Assembly (NCBI GenBank): GCA_963811685.1
Contig: CAWESK010000003.1
Span: forward strand, 1 to 64,000
Direction: 5' to 3'
DNA length: 64,000 bases
Source: CAIWHR01 sp963811685
GTDB taxonomy: Bacteria > Pseudomonadota > Gammaproteobacteria > Burkholderiales > Casimicrobiaceae
Below are positions 12,593 to 19,953 of the stretch, one piece after another. Under the pieces are notes generated by a model. The model did not search any database and was not told where the DNA came from. It was given only the letters and a program-made list of their open reading frames with translations. Each line of letters begins with the position of its first letter. Position 1 is the first letter of the stretch. Made by a program: the position numbers and the translations under genes.

Positions 12593-12991
12593 TCAAGCCT
12601 TGACGACGAGGTCCAGCTCAACGCAGGCCCCAAGCGGCAGGGCGGCCACCGCGATCGCCGTGCGGGCGGGAAAGGGATGCCTGAAATGCCTGGCGTAAAT
12701 GCCATTCAGCGTCGCGTAGTCACTCATGCTTGTGAGATAAACACCGGCGCGCACGACATCATCGAAACTCTTGCCGGCCGCCTTGAGTACCGCCGAGAGA
12801 TTCTGGAAGATGCGCTCCGTCTCGGCGGTAATCCCTCCCGCCACCAGCTTGCCCGTCGTCGGGTCTTGACCGACCTGACCGCTGAAATAGATGAAATCAC
12901 CGACTTTGATCGCCTGGGAAAACGGGCCGACCGGCGGCGTCAGTTCGGGCGAGGTAATTGCGGTCTGCCGAATTTGGGTCGTATGAGGCAT
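12593..12991 (-). CDS. ridA: RidA/YjgF/YER057c family protein
   Basis: A 132-residue member of the RidA family, which hydrolyses reactive enamine/imine intermediates from PLP enzymes or acts in related deaminase steps. Diagnostic motifs are GPFSQAIKVGDFIYFSGQVG near the start, TERIFQNLSAVLKAAGKS in the middle, and ARTAIAVAALPLGACVELDLV at the end, where the Arg binds the substrate carboxylate. Length is typical. I chose MPHTTQIRQTAI as the start. It is transcribed divergently from the LysR regulator at 13130, a common pairing that suggests LysR control. Confidence 0.9.
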   Translation of the reverse strand: MPHTTQIRQTAITSPELTPPVGPFSQAIKVGDFIYFSGQVGQDPTTGKLVAGGITAETERIFQNLSAVLKAAGKSFDDVVRAGVYLTSMSDYATLNGIYARHFRHPFPARTAIAVAALPLGACVELDLVVKA

Positions 12992-13129
12992 ACAGATTCC
13001 CGTAAAACATGAATTGCCCGAAATTCTGGTGCAAGACAAACAATTCTACAAATTCATTATTTTCACGATTATCATGCCATTGACGCACGATTCTGATTAT
13101 TCGTCGGGAGAACGCTTCAGGAGACCCCC
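12992..13129. promoter_or_regulatory. ridA-lysR divergent promoter region
   Basis: This AT-rich 138-base spacer, in a GC-rich genome, separates the divergent ridA and LysR genes. LysR regulators usually bind such a region. CAGGAG just before 13130 is the ribosome binding site of the regulator gene. I cannot fix -35/-10 boxes or the T-N11-A operator with confidence. Confidence 0.4.
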
Positions 13130-14077
13130 ATGCTCGAAGATTTGCGCGCCCTCGTAGAATTCGCCGATGCCGGGTCCATCGCCGGTGCAGCCGGTCGTCT
13201 ATTCCGGACGCCCTCTGCGATTACCCGGCAAGTGCAAAGGCTGGAGGCTGCATTGGGTGCCGAGTTGCTCGACCGCTCGGTAAAGCCGCCGCGTCTGAAC
13301 TCGCTGGGCTCCAGGGTGCTCGAACAGGCGCGAGATCTGCTGCAGCGGACGGAGGCGCTGAAATCTCTTACGTCGAGCGGCGCTGAACCTCACGGCCTCT
13401 TGCGCATCGGGATCTCGTATGCCCTGGCCGAGGGGACGCTTATCGAACCTATTCGGGCGCTGACTGAGAAATACCCCAAGATCCGAGTGCAGCTGTCGAG
13501 CGAACAATTGATTCAGCGGCTGCTCGCGGGTGAACTCGACGTTGCTGCCGTGCCTTTGCCCGAAGGTAAAACCGCGCCTCCACCGCTCCTGACGAATATC
13601 ATCGCCAGCGACCGCATGGAGATCGTTCAAGGCGCCGCAGGCAACGTTGACGGTGATTGGAAAAGTCTGGGCCGGGCACCCTGGGTGCTCAATCCGCCCG
13701 GGTGCTTTCTTCGGGCGAGCCTCATCGATCGGATGGAGCGTGCCGGCTTCACCCCCATGATTGCGGCTGAAGTCAACAACATCCAAATGCAGCTGGCGTT
13801 CGTTCAGGCCGGTTATGGTGTCGGGCTGCTACCCGCTCGCTTTATTGCCAGGAATCGTTCCATCGATCGCGTGAAAATATTGCGTCCCCCATCGTTTGAC
13901 CTGCACCGATCCGTCGCGATGGTCCGGGTTGGACAACTCGGCGCCTTGGGGAAGGCCATCGAACTGTTGGAACACGGGCTTCGGCAATTGTTTGAGGCAG
14001 CCGACACCACGAAGCCCGTGACGAGGCACCGAAGAGGTGTGCCCGTGAATCGGCGGGCGGCGCGACCGCCCACGTAG
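13130..14077 (+). CDS. LysR family transcriptional regulator
   Basis: A 315-residue LysR-type regulator. The first 60 residues form the winged HTH (LRALVEFADAGSIAGAAGRL, TPSAITRQVQRLEAALGAEL). A periplasmic-binding-protein-like effector domain follows, with HGLLRIGISYALAEG, LLAGELDVAAVPLPEG and FVQAGYGVGLLPARF. It probably senses a small molecule and controls itself and the divergent ridA. The last 30 residues are arginine-rich and atypical, so the natural stop may have been altered. An AGGAG site precedes the ATG. Confidence 0.9.
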   Translation: MLEDLRALVEFADAGSIAGAAGRLFRTPSAITRQVQRLEAALGAELLDRSVKPPRLNSLGSRVLEQARDLLQRTEALKSLTSSGAEPHGLLRIGISYALAEGTLIEPIRALTEKYPKIRVQLSSEQLIQRLLAGELDVAAVPLPEGKTAPPPLLTNIIASDRMEIVQGAAGNVDGDWKSLGRAPWVLNPPGCFLRASLIDRMERAGFTPMIAAEVNNIQMQLAFVQAGYGVGLLPARFIARNRSIDRVKILRPPSFDLHRSVAMVRVGQLGALGKAIELLEHGLRQLFEAADTTKPVTRHRRGVPVNRRAARPPT

Positions 14078-14091
14078 TCGCCGGACATCGC

Positions 14092-14187
14092 TTATTCCAG
14101 CGTAAGCGTCCCCACCGCTTGGCACGGAACTGTTGCATTACAGTCCTTGATTTCACATTTGAACTGCAACGCGGAGCGGGTATTGGT
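14092..14187 (-). pseudogene. Possible 3' remnant of a secreted-protein gene
   Basis: On the minus strand an open stretch ends in LQFKCEIKDCNATVPCQAVG TLTLE followed by TAA (complement of 14092-14094). The cysteine spacing and residue use look like the end of a real extracellular protein. Upstream it runs straight into the palindromic repeat at 14188 and the IS30 element, so the gene body is missing. I do not recognise the family. Confidence 0.3.
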
Positions 14188-14204
14188 AATGTCCGCTATC
14201 GGTT
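14188..14204. repeat. Dispersed palindromic repeat, copy B, left piece
   Basis: AATGTCCGCTATCGG abuts the left inverted repeat of the IS30 element. It matches the terminus of repeat copy A in inverted form. With the piece at 15423-15468 it forms one repeat unit split by the IS. Confidence 0.5.
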
Positions 14205-15422
14205 GCGGATTCAACCGATCGACGCAACAGTTTGGTGGAATCGTTCAGCTGGTGTTTCGAAGTTTAATGTCTTTCTAGGGCGCTCGTTCAATCTTCTGGC
14301 CACGGCGTTGAGCTTTGCTTGCGAGTAGCCTGAGAGGTCTGTTCCCTTGGGGAAGTACTGCCGCAAGAGCCCGTTCGTGTTCTCATTGCTGCCACGCTGC
14401 CAGGGATTCTGCGGGTCGCAGAAGTAAACCTTGATGTCGGTTGCCAGAGTAAAGCGCTTGTGATCGGCCATCTCTTTGCCGCGGTCCCAGGTCAGCGACT
14501 GGTAGAGCTGGTCCGGTAACTTGCGCGCGTTCTTGATCAACGCGTCGATGACGGTCTCGGTGTCTTTGCCGGCAACCTTCACCAGCATCACATAGCGTGT
14601 CTGACGCTCGACCAGCGTCGCAATCTGGCTGTTCTTGCTGCCGAACAACAGGTCGCCTTCCCAGTGACCGGGCACCGCCCGGTCTTCCACGTTGGCCGGA
14701 CGCTCGCTGATCGAGACGGCGTCAGTGATGCGGCCGTGATCGTCCGTCTTCTGGGTGTGATGGCGCGACCGGCGCATCACTCGGCTGCGCCGCAAATGCG
14801 CCACCAGTTCCTTCTTCAGGGCGCCGCGGGCCTGGATGAACAGGCTGCGATAGATGGTCTCGGGTGACACCTGACGGCTCGGATCGTCTGGATAGGTGCG
14901 CTTGAGCCAACCGGCAACCTGCTCCGGTGACCACTGCAGTCGGAGCTTGCCTGCCACGAGGCGCGCCAGCGCTCGGCTCTGTGCCAGTTTACTGGTCTTG
15001 GGGCGACATCCCCGATCCCAGGCGGACTGGTCGGCCTGACTCGCTCGGTAGCCTTCCTGGCCACCGTTGCGCTTGATCTCCCGACTGATCGTGGACGGCG
15101 CTCGATCGAGTTGCGCGGCGATCGATCGCATGGATTGACCCGCAACCAACGCACGCGAGATCTCTTCCCGTTCGGCCAGGGTCAGCGCCCATCGGGAGCG
15201 ACTGCGCGGGGCGGGACGGATCCCGCCGGTCGCGGCCAGAATCCCCTGTATCGACGAGTGGTTCCGATCAAACAACTGGGCGATCTGCTGGAGCGACTCG
15301 CCCTTCTGCCAGCGCTCCCACATCAGCGCCTTCTGGCTCTCCGTGTAATGGATCCGAGGTCTCATCTGCAACACTCCTCTGGGCTCACGCCATAGTGTGT
15401 TGCATCCACCGGTTGAATCCGC
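14205..15422 (-). mobile_element. IS30-family insertion sequence
   Basis: An element of about 1.2 kb with imperfect terminal inverted repeats: GCGGATTCAACCGATCGACG at 14205 on the left, and TGTTGCATCCACCGGTTGAA running to 15422 on the right. They share the 13-base tip GCGGATTCAACCG/CGGTTGAATCCGC. It holds one intact transposase gene on the minus strand whose stop lies inside the left repeat. The element looks complete. Both flanks match the palindromic repeat family, so it appears to have inserted inside a repeat copy. Confidence 0.88.
14211..15374 (-). CDS. IS30 family transposase
   Basis: A 387-residue DDE transposase that cuts and joins the IS ends. The N-terminal HTH domains include RIHYTESQKALMWERWQKGE and the IS30-type LTLAEREEISRALVAGQSM with RAPSTISREIKRN. 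The catalytic core has GHWEGDLLFG (first D), LTWDRGKEMADH (second D) and WQRGSNENTNGLLRQYFPKG (E), the characteristic IS30 signature. The frame is intact and of normal length, so the element may still be active. The start at 15374 lies 24 bases inside the right inverted repeat. Confidence 0.95.
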   Translation of the reverse strand: MLQMRPRIHYTESQKALMWERWQKGESLQQIAQLFDRNHSSIQGILAATGGIRPAPRSRSRWALTLAEREEISRALVAGQSMRSIAAQLDRAPSTISREIKRNGGQEGYRASQADQSAWDRGCRPKTSKLAQSRALARLVAGKLRLQWSPEQVAGWLKRTYPDDPSRQVSPETIYRSLFIQARGALKKELVAHLRRSRVMRRSRHHTQKTDDHGRITDAVSISERPANVEDRAVPGHWEGDLLFGSKNSQIATLVERQTRYVMLVKVAGKDTETVIDALIKNARKLPDQLYQSLTWDRGKEMADHKRFTLATDIKVYFCDPQNPWQRGSNENTNGLLRQYFPKGTDLSGYSQAKLNAVARRLNERPRKTLNFETPAERFHQTVASIG

Positions 15423-15468
15423 AGTCGATAGCGGCCGTTGGGGCTGCTTCCGACCCGAAGCGGACGTT
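15423..15468. repeat. Dispersed palindromic repeat, copy B, right piece
   Basis: This begins GTCGATAGCGGCCGTTGGGG after the IS30 right end and finishes GAAGCGGACGTT. It aligns with the right half of copy A (TCGATAGCAGTCGTTGG ... GAAGCGGACATT). Together with 14188-14204 it makes a repeat unit interrupted by IS30. Confidence 0.55.
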
Positions 15469-15503
15469 ATTCTCGGTGACGGTCATTCCGCCGCCGCCAT
15501 CCG

Positions 15504-16601
15504 CTAGTTGCAGGTCGTGCCGGGCGCGGTGAAGATCTCGCGGGTGATCGTCTTCTGCTGCGTCACCGACGCGGCCATCCCGGCGAGCTGCACCGTGTAG
15601 TCGAAGGTGATCGTGTTGCCGTCGATCACGGTGAACGTCACCGTCCCCACTTTCGTCGCCACCACTTTGGTCGAATCGAATGGCACCGAATTGAACGGCG
15701 GGCCCGAGGTCTGGAATAGATCGCCACTGTAGACGCCTGTCGCGGTCTTGGTCGCCGTCACCACGAGCCACAATGGCGCGCCGGTCAGGTCATACGTGAA
15801 CCAGGTCGCGAAGATCGTGTCACCCTCGTGGTTGAGATTGATCCCCCACCCCGACTCGGATGTCGCCGGCTTCTTCCACCAGAGGTCCTGGTAGTTGGTA
15901 GCGGTCGAAAGGTCGGCCACCGCGCCGAACGTGCACGTCGGCAGCGTCCCAAAGACCTCGCGGACGAGCGTCTTCATCTGATCGACCGCGCCGATCACGT
16001 AATGGAACGTGCCGTTGTTCGCGTCGCTGAACGTGAACGTCGCCGTGCCCTGCTCGGTCGGCACGACGGTCGTCGGATCCCACGGCGTCGCGTTGAACGC
16101 CGGCCCGCGGGTGCTGTAGAGCTTGCCGCTGTACGTGTTGGTCGCCGTCTTGGTGGCGGTGACCACGAGCCACCAGCCCTTGCCCGCCGTGTCGTAGGTG
16201 AACCAGGAGGCGAAGATCGTGTCGCCCTGGTGCGCGAGGTTAACGCCCCACCCGGATTCGGAGTTCGCCGGCGCCGCCCACCACAGACCCTGGAAGTTGA
16301 GCGCCCCCGTCGGGAGTAGCGACCCGAGGTACGCGCAGATGTCGGTGAGCTGGAGCAATGTCAGCGCAAGGATATTCGGCCTGTCCATTCCCGGGGAGTT
16401 GGCAATCGCGAATTGCAGCACGGCGACATTGTTGGCCGCTTTCATCGCAAACCTGGATGGCGGCGAAAGATGGCACTCCGCGCAATTGGCGTCATAAAGG
16501 GCCTTGCCGTTGACGGGGTCGCCGGCCGCGACTGCGAATTGCGTAGATGCGAGCAACAAGGCGCCTGCGAATCCGGATGCACACCGCAACAACGTTTTCA
16601 C
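15504..16601 (-). CDS. Exported c-type cytochrome with two C-terminal WFTYD modules
   Basis: A 365-residue exported protein. GTG at 16601 follows GAGGAGGGA and opens a signal peptide (VKTLLRCASGFAGALLLAST, cleavage near AVAA-GD). Next is a short cytochrome c domain with one haem site, CAECH, and a later Met (MDRPNILAL, or SRFAMK) as possible axial ligand. After about residue 110 come two tandem modules of about 125 residues, each with LWW, SESGWG.NL, H.GDTIFA.WFTYD, GWWLVVT/LWLVVT and Y.G.L repeats, ending in a C-terminal Cys. The same module pair is fused to the depolymerase at 3478-4892. Module function is unknown; surface or polymer binding is plausible. An upstream ATG (MGESIDNLAS) is a less likely start. 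Confidence 0.75.
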   Translation of the reverse strand: MKTLLRCASGFAGALLLASTQFAVAAGDPVNGKALYDANCAECHLSPPSRFAMKAANNVAVLQFAIANSPGMDRPNILALTLLQLTDICAYLGSLLPTGALNFQGLWWAAPANSESGWGVNLAHQGDTIFASWFTYDTAGKGWWLVVTATKTATNTYSGKLYSTRGPAFNATPWDPTTVVPTEQGTATFTFSDANNGTFHYVIGAVDQMKTLVREVFGTLPTCTFGAVADLSTATNYQDLWWKKPATSESGWGINLNHEGDTIFATWFTYDLTGAPLWLVVTATKTATGVYSGDLFQTSGPPFNSVPFDSTKVVATKVGTVTFTVIDGNTITFDYTVQLAGMAASVTQQKTITREIFTAPGTTCN

Positions 16602-16920
16602 CCATCCCTCCTCGGCTTGCGATGAACCATCGACTCGGCGATTGCGGGACGCGAGGTTGTCTATCGACTCTCCCATCTGGCCCTCCGATCGTGTGTTGGG
16701 TGAGGCTTGGCAGCCCGCCGCAGACTCTGAGCCCTCCTGACCAAGCCCGCAAACTGCGATGCGAACGCGGAAGGATAACCGATCAATTGGAAGTCCTCCG
16801 AAGTCTTTTCCAATATGGTACGAGTCTGAACGGGAGCCCGTGTTTCCAGATCGAGACCAATCTTTACGCCGGATTGCGCAAGGCCGGGATTCCGGAGAAG
16901 TACGACGCCACCTATTCAAT
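16602..16920. other. Intergenic, possible gene remnant on plus strand
   Basis: Upstream of the cytochrome gene I find no intact gene. On the plus strand, about 16770-16930, an open stretch reads LFQYGTSLNGSPCFQIETNL YAGLRKAGIPEKYD. This looks protein-like and might be a remnant cut by the repeat/IS3 complex that follows. It has no clear start and I do not recognise it. Confidence 0.3.
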
Positions 16921-16976
16921 GTCCAATGTCTGGTCTTGGCGGATAGCAGACTGTCTCCGACGACCGCTTATGGTCT
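16921..16976 (-). repeat. Dispersed palindromic repeat, copy C, interrupted by IS3
   Basis: On the minus strand this reads ATAAGCGGTCGTCGGAGACA, then GTCTGCTATCCGCCAAGACC and AGACATT, closely matching copy D at 21601-21693. Its other half appears to resume after the IS3 element at about 18205 (plus strand ATCGACCCGAAGC), so IS3 seems to have split this copy. Confidence 0.5.
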
Positions 16977-17851
16977 TACCCACGAACGACGGACACCTTG
17001 CCAGGCGATTTCATCGCCTCGAATGGTAGCGGGGCCTCGTAGCTAATCGATGAGTGCCGTCGCTGCCGGTTGTAAAACACTTCCATGTAATCGAACAAGC
17101 TGACCCGCGCATCGTCGCGTGTCTTGTAGTCGCAGTGCATGACCAATTCGGTCTTGAGCGTGTGGAAGAAGCTCTCCATAGGCGCATTGTCCCAACAGTC
17201 ACCCTTGCGACTCATGCTCTGCCGGATGCTGTAGCGGTTGACGATTTCCCGGTAGCTTCCGGTCGCGTATGTTGACCCCTGGTCGGAGTGCAGCGTGACC
17301 GGTGGACCCCGATGCGCGATCGCCATGTGCAACGCGTCCATCGCCAGCTTGGTGTCCAGAGTTCGGCTCATCGCCCAGCCCACCAAGGCTCTCGAGTATG
17401 CGTCCAGAACCGCCGCCAGGTAGAGCCAACCTTCCCTCGTGGGGATGTAGGTGATGTCGCTCAGCCAGAGGTCGTTGGGATGTGCTGACGTGAAGTCCCG
17501 GTTGATCAAGTTCGGCGACGCTTTGGTCCTGCGGGAGTCGGTGGTTACGCGGAAGCGCCGAATCGCCTTGGGCAGGATCCCAGCCTTGTGCATCAGCTTG
17601 GCCACCGTGTTGCGGCAGCACGGCACCTCTTGGGCCAGCAGCTCGACGTGCACCCTGGGGGCGCCGTACGACTCGCGGCTGGCCTGGTGAATCGTTCGGA
17701 TACGAGCGGTGAGTTCGACCTGGCGCTTCTGCCGATCGCTGGGACCGCGATGCCGTGCAGCGTAGTACCCGCTGCGCGACACCTGCAGCGCCTCGCACAG
17801 GGCCGGCACGCCGTACTGTCGTCGATTCTTCTCGACGAAGGCGTACTTCAC
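16976..17851 (-). CDS. IS3 family transposase OrfB (catalytic part)
   Basis: The integrase-like catalytic part of an IS3 transposase, 291 residues. Visible catalytic motifs are LWLSDITYIPTREGW (D), VTLHSDQGSTYATGSYRE (D) and WDNAPMESFFHTLKTEL (E), with the N-terminal HTH-21 segment KNRRQYGVPALCEALQVSRS. It is normally made as an OrfAB fusion by -1 slippage in the upstream A-tract. The stop codon overlaps the left inverted repeat by two bases. The frame is intact. Confidence 0.93.
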   Translation of the reverse strand: MKYAFVEKNRRQYGVPALCEALQVSRSGYYAARHRGPSDRQKRQVELTARIRTIHQASRESYGAPRVHVELLAQEVPCCRNTVAKLMHKAGILPKAIRRFRVTTDSRRTKASPNLINRDFTSAHPNDLWLSDITYIPTREGWLYLAAVLDAYSRALVGWAMSRTLDTKLAMDALHMAIAHRGPPVTLHSDQGSTYATGSYREIVNRYSIRQSMSRKGDCWDNAPMESFFHTLKTELVMHCDYKTRDDARVSLFDYMEVFYNRQRRHSSISYEAPLPFEAMKSPGKVSVVRG

Positions 17852-18199
17852 TTCGCTTCCCGAGCAAAGTAAATGGCCGCTTTTTTTAAAATCTCGATCT
17901 CCAGCTTGAGCTTTGCGTTCTCGCGACGCAGCTGCTCAAGGTCGTCGACTACGGCTCGATCCGGCTTGGCGATGCCGGTCACGGCCTCCTTCTCGAACTG
18001 GAGTCGCCAGTCACGCAGCTGACCAACTCGAACGCCCAAGCTCCCGTGCCAGCTGCGCCTTGGGCTTCTCGCTCAATGCAACCTGACGCACCGCTTCAAG
18101 CTTGAATTCCCGCGTCAATTTCCTGCGCGGCGTGTATTCCATCGAACACCTCCCTCGAGCGAGTATTGCCCGAATTAAGGTGTCCATCAAACGTGGGTA
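16977..18199 (-). mobile_element. IS3-family insertion sequence
   Basis: An element of about 1.22 kb bounded by 23-base imperfect inverted repeats: TACCCACGAACGACGGACAC at 16977 and GGTGTCCATCAAACGTGGGT at 18179. It holds orfA and orfB in the overlapping arrangement of the family, with an A_AAA_AAG slippery heptamer at about 17886-17880 (minus strand) for -1 frameshifting. OrfA carries one apparent +1 insertion; otherwise the element looks complete. I saw no clear target duplication. Confidence 0.88.
17848..18142 (-). CDS. IS3 family transposase OrfA (HTH/leucine zipper), frameshifted
   Basis: A short DNA-binding protein of about 97 residues. It starts MEYTPRRKLTREFKLEAVRQ with an HTH (ALSEKPKAQLARELG), continues as VRVGQLRDWRLQFEKEA, and ends with a leucine zipper (DLEQLRRENAKLKLEIEILK). 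One extra G near 18040 breaks the frame (ELGRSSW instead of ELGVRVGQLRDW). At the 3' end the ILKKAA codons contain the A AAA AAG heptamer for -1 frameshifting into OrfB. The zipper helps the transposase form multimers. Confidence 0.8.
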
Positions 18200-18306
18200 T
18201 TTTCATATCGACCCGAAGCAATGGGATGGACCCCACCTCACCTTAACGGCATCGAGGTGCCAAACTGGAAGTTCGCGCAACCAGTTAACAGGGAGAGGGG
18301 TCCACT

Positions 18307-19338
18307 ATGAAGCTTATTCGAGTCGGGGTCGATTTGGCAAAGAGCGTCTTCCAGGTGCACGGTGTCGATCGCAGCGAGAAGGCGGCGTGGCGGCGTAAGC
18401 TGAGCCGTGCGGAGTGGATTAAGGCGGTGCAGCAGAACGTGCCGCTCGAGGCGGAAATCGGTATGGAAGCGTGCGGTAGTGCGCACCACTGGGCACGCCA
18501 GCTTCGAGCGTTCGGTTACTCCGTGAAGCTGATCGCGCCGCAGTTCGTAAAGCCCTACGTCAAGAGCAACAAGAACGACGCCACTGATGCCGAGGCGATC
18601 TGCGAGGCAATGAGCCGGCCGGGCATGCGCTTTGTGTCGGTCAAGACGGTCGACCAGCAGGACGTGCAGGCGGCACACCGCATTCGATCTGAGCTGATGG
18701 ATCAACGCAAAGCAAAGGTGAACCAGATCCGCGGCCTGACGGCCGAGTATGGCCTGGTCGCTCCCAGAGAGATCTTGCATCTGCGGCGCGCAATACCGCT
18801 CTGGTTGGAAGACCAGGAGAACGGCCTGAGTCCGCGGTTCAGAAGGCTCCTGACCGGCCTCTGGGATGATCTGCGCGTCCTCGACGGCCGGCTCGTTGAG
18901 CTCGATCAGGAGATCACCACCATTGCAGCGTCTGATCCGGTGGCTAAACGTCTGCAGCAGCTGCGCGGTGTTGGGCCACTGATTGCCACGGCACTCGTGG
19001 CAACCGTTGGCGACGCCTCGCAGTTCGGTAACGGCCGACAGATGGCCGCATCACTCGGACTCACGCCGAAACAAAACAGCTCGGGTGGCAAAGAGAGGCT
19101 ACTCGGAATCAGCAAGCGCGGAGACTGTTATGTGCGTTGCGTGCTGATCCACGGGGCCCGGTCAATGATCAATAGCGCCAAAACCAAGACCGATCCCCTG
19201 AGCTTGTGGGTGCTACGAATCGCCGCCACTCGACATCCCAACGTGGCGGCCGTTGCGCTCGCCAACAAGACGGCGAGGATCGCCTGGGCGATGATCAGGC
19301 ACGAAACGGACTACCGGCCTGCGCTGGCCGCACATTAG
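18307..19338 (+). CDS. IS110/IS1111 family transposase (RNA-guided DEDD recombinase)
   Basis: A 343-residue transposase. The N-terminal RuvC-like DEDD domain has VGVDLAKSVFQVHG (D), AEIGMEACGSAHHWAR (E) and KSNKNDATDAEAICEAM (DxxD). The C-terminal Transposase_20 domain has LRGVGPLIATALVATVGDAS and MAASLGLTPKQNSSGGKERL, with the conserved Ser in NSSGG. Known relatives join DNA through a serine and are guided by a small RNA from the element's own non-coding end. The frame is intact. GGGAGAGGGG upstream acts as ribosome binding site. Confidence 0.94.
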   Translation: MKLIRVGVDLAKSVFQVHGVDRSEKAAWRRKLSRAEWIKAVQQNVPLEAEIGMEACGSAHHWARQLRAFGYSVKLIAPQFVKPYVKSNKNDATDAEAICEAMSRPGMRFVSVKTVDQQDVQAAHRIRSELMDQRKAKVNQIRGLTAEYGLVAPREILHLRRAIPLWLEDQENGLSPRFRRLLTGLWDDLRVLDGRLVELDQEITTIAASDPVAKRLQQLRGVGPLIATALVATVGDASQFGNGRQMAASLGLTPKQNSSGGKERLLGISKRGDCYVRCVLIHGARSMINSAKTKTDPLSLWVLRIAATRHPNVAAVALANKTARIAWAMIRHETDYRPALAAH

Positions 19339-19591
19339 AATCGATCGTCAGTAACAGTTAACGTAGGAGCTCAACCACGGTTGCGAAACATGCCGCTTGA
19401 TGGCCAACAGGTCGAACCGGCACCGAACGAACCCGAGAATGTCCGAGGCTCTAAAGCCCGTCAAAGCGATTGGGGGTCGGTGCGCGAATAGCCCATTAGG
19501 GTCCAGCATCCGAGGATGGATGTGTTTGTGAGAGACCGGATATACGTGTGCAGTCGTACCTTAACGCCAGAACAGCGACGTGTTTGCAAAC
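19339..19591 (+). ncRNA. Candidate bridge/seek RNA region of the IS1111-type element
   Basis: About 250 non-coding bases lie between the transposase stop and the right inverted repeat. In IS1111-group elements this segment is known to give rise to the guide RNA that pairs with target and donor DNA. I see no competing gene here. I did not fold it, so RNA ends and guide loops are not defined. The call rests on position and family knowledge. Confidence 0.45.
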
Positions 19592-19604
19592 GAGGTGGGG
19601 TCCA

Positions 19605-19953
19605 TATACGGACGGTCGTGCCGCGCGAAGGAGGCCGCGAAAGCGCAAGAGTTAAGCGCGCCACGCATCAGGAATCGAGTCGAGACGCCACGCGGCGCAA
19701 CCCGGCAGTTAAGCTATCCCAGTGCATTCGGACGCGAAGATCTGGCCGCTGTCATTCATCGTCTTGGCAATGGGCACAGCAGCACCGCCAAGTACGAGAG
19801 GCTTCGCACCACCCAAATATTTCGTCACTGTCGGCGTGGCTTCGTCCGGGCCGGGAGCGACTCGTCGCCTGGCTCTTGAGCCGCAGCCGTGGCCCTCGTA
19901 ACGTCCTCGCCTTAAACGGCACATGGGTGCCGCAATCCTCCTAAGGAGGGACA
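19605..19953. other. Intergenic, no gene recognised
   Basis: About 350 bases between the IS1111-type element and the next gene. No conserved open frame, tRNA or strong hairpin is apparent. It holds the promoter of the gene at 19954. Confidence 0.45.

Larger units (their letters stand above)
18227..19604 (+). mobile_element. IS110-family (IS1111-type) insertion sequence
   Basis: Perfect 13-base inverted repeats, TGGACCCCACCTC at 18227-18239 and GAGGTGGGGTCCA at 19592-19604, bracket one IS110-type transposase gene. Such short subterminal repeats are a mark of the IS1111 group, whereas classical IS110 elements lack them. The true ends may lie a few bases outside. The long 3' non-coding stretch (19339-19591) is where IS1111 elements carry their guide RNA. 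The element sits directly next to the IS3 copy. Confidence 0.8.

Noticed and set aside
14188..19604. The repeat and IS cluster as a composite transposon or integron
   Set aside because: The three IS elements belong to different families with unrelated ends, there are no paired copies, and there is no integrase or attC site.
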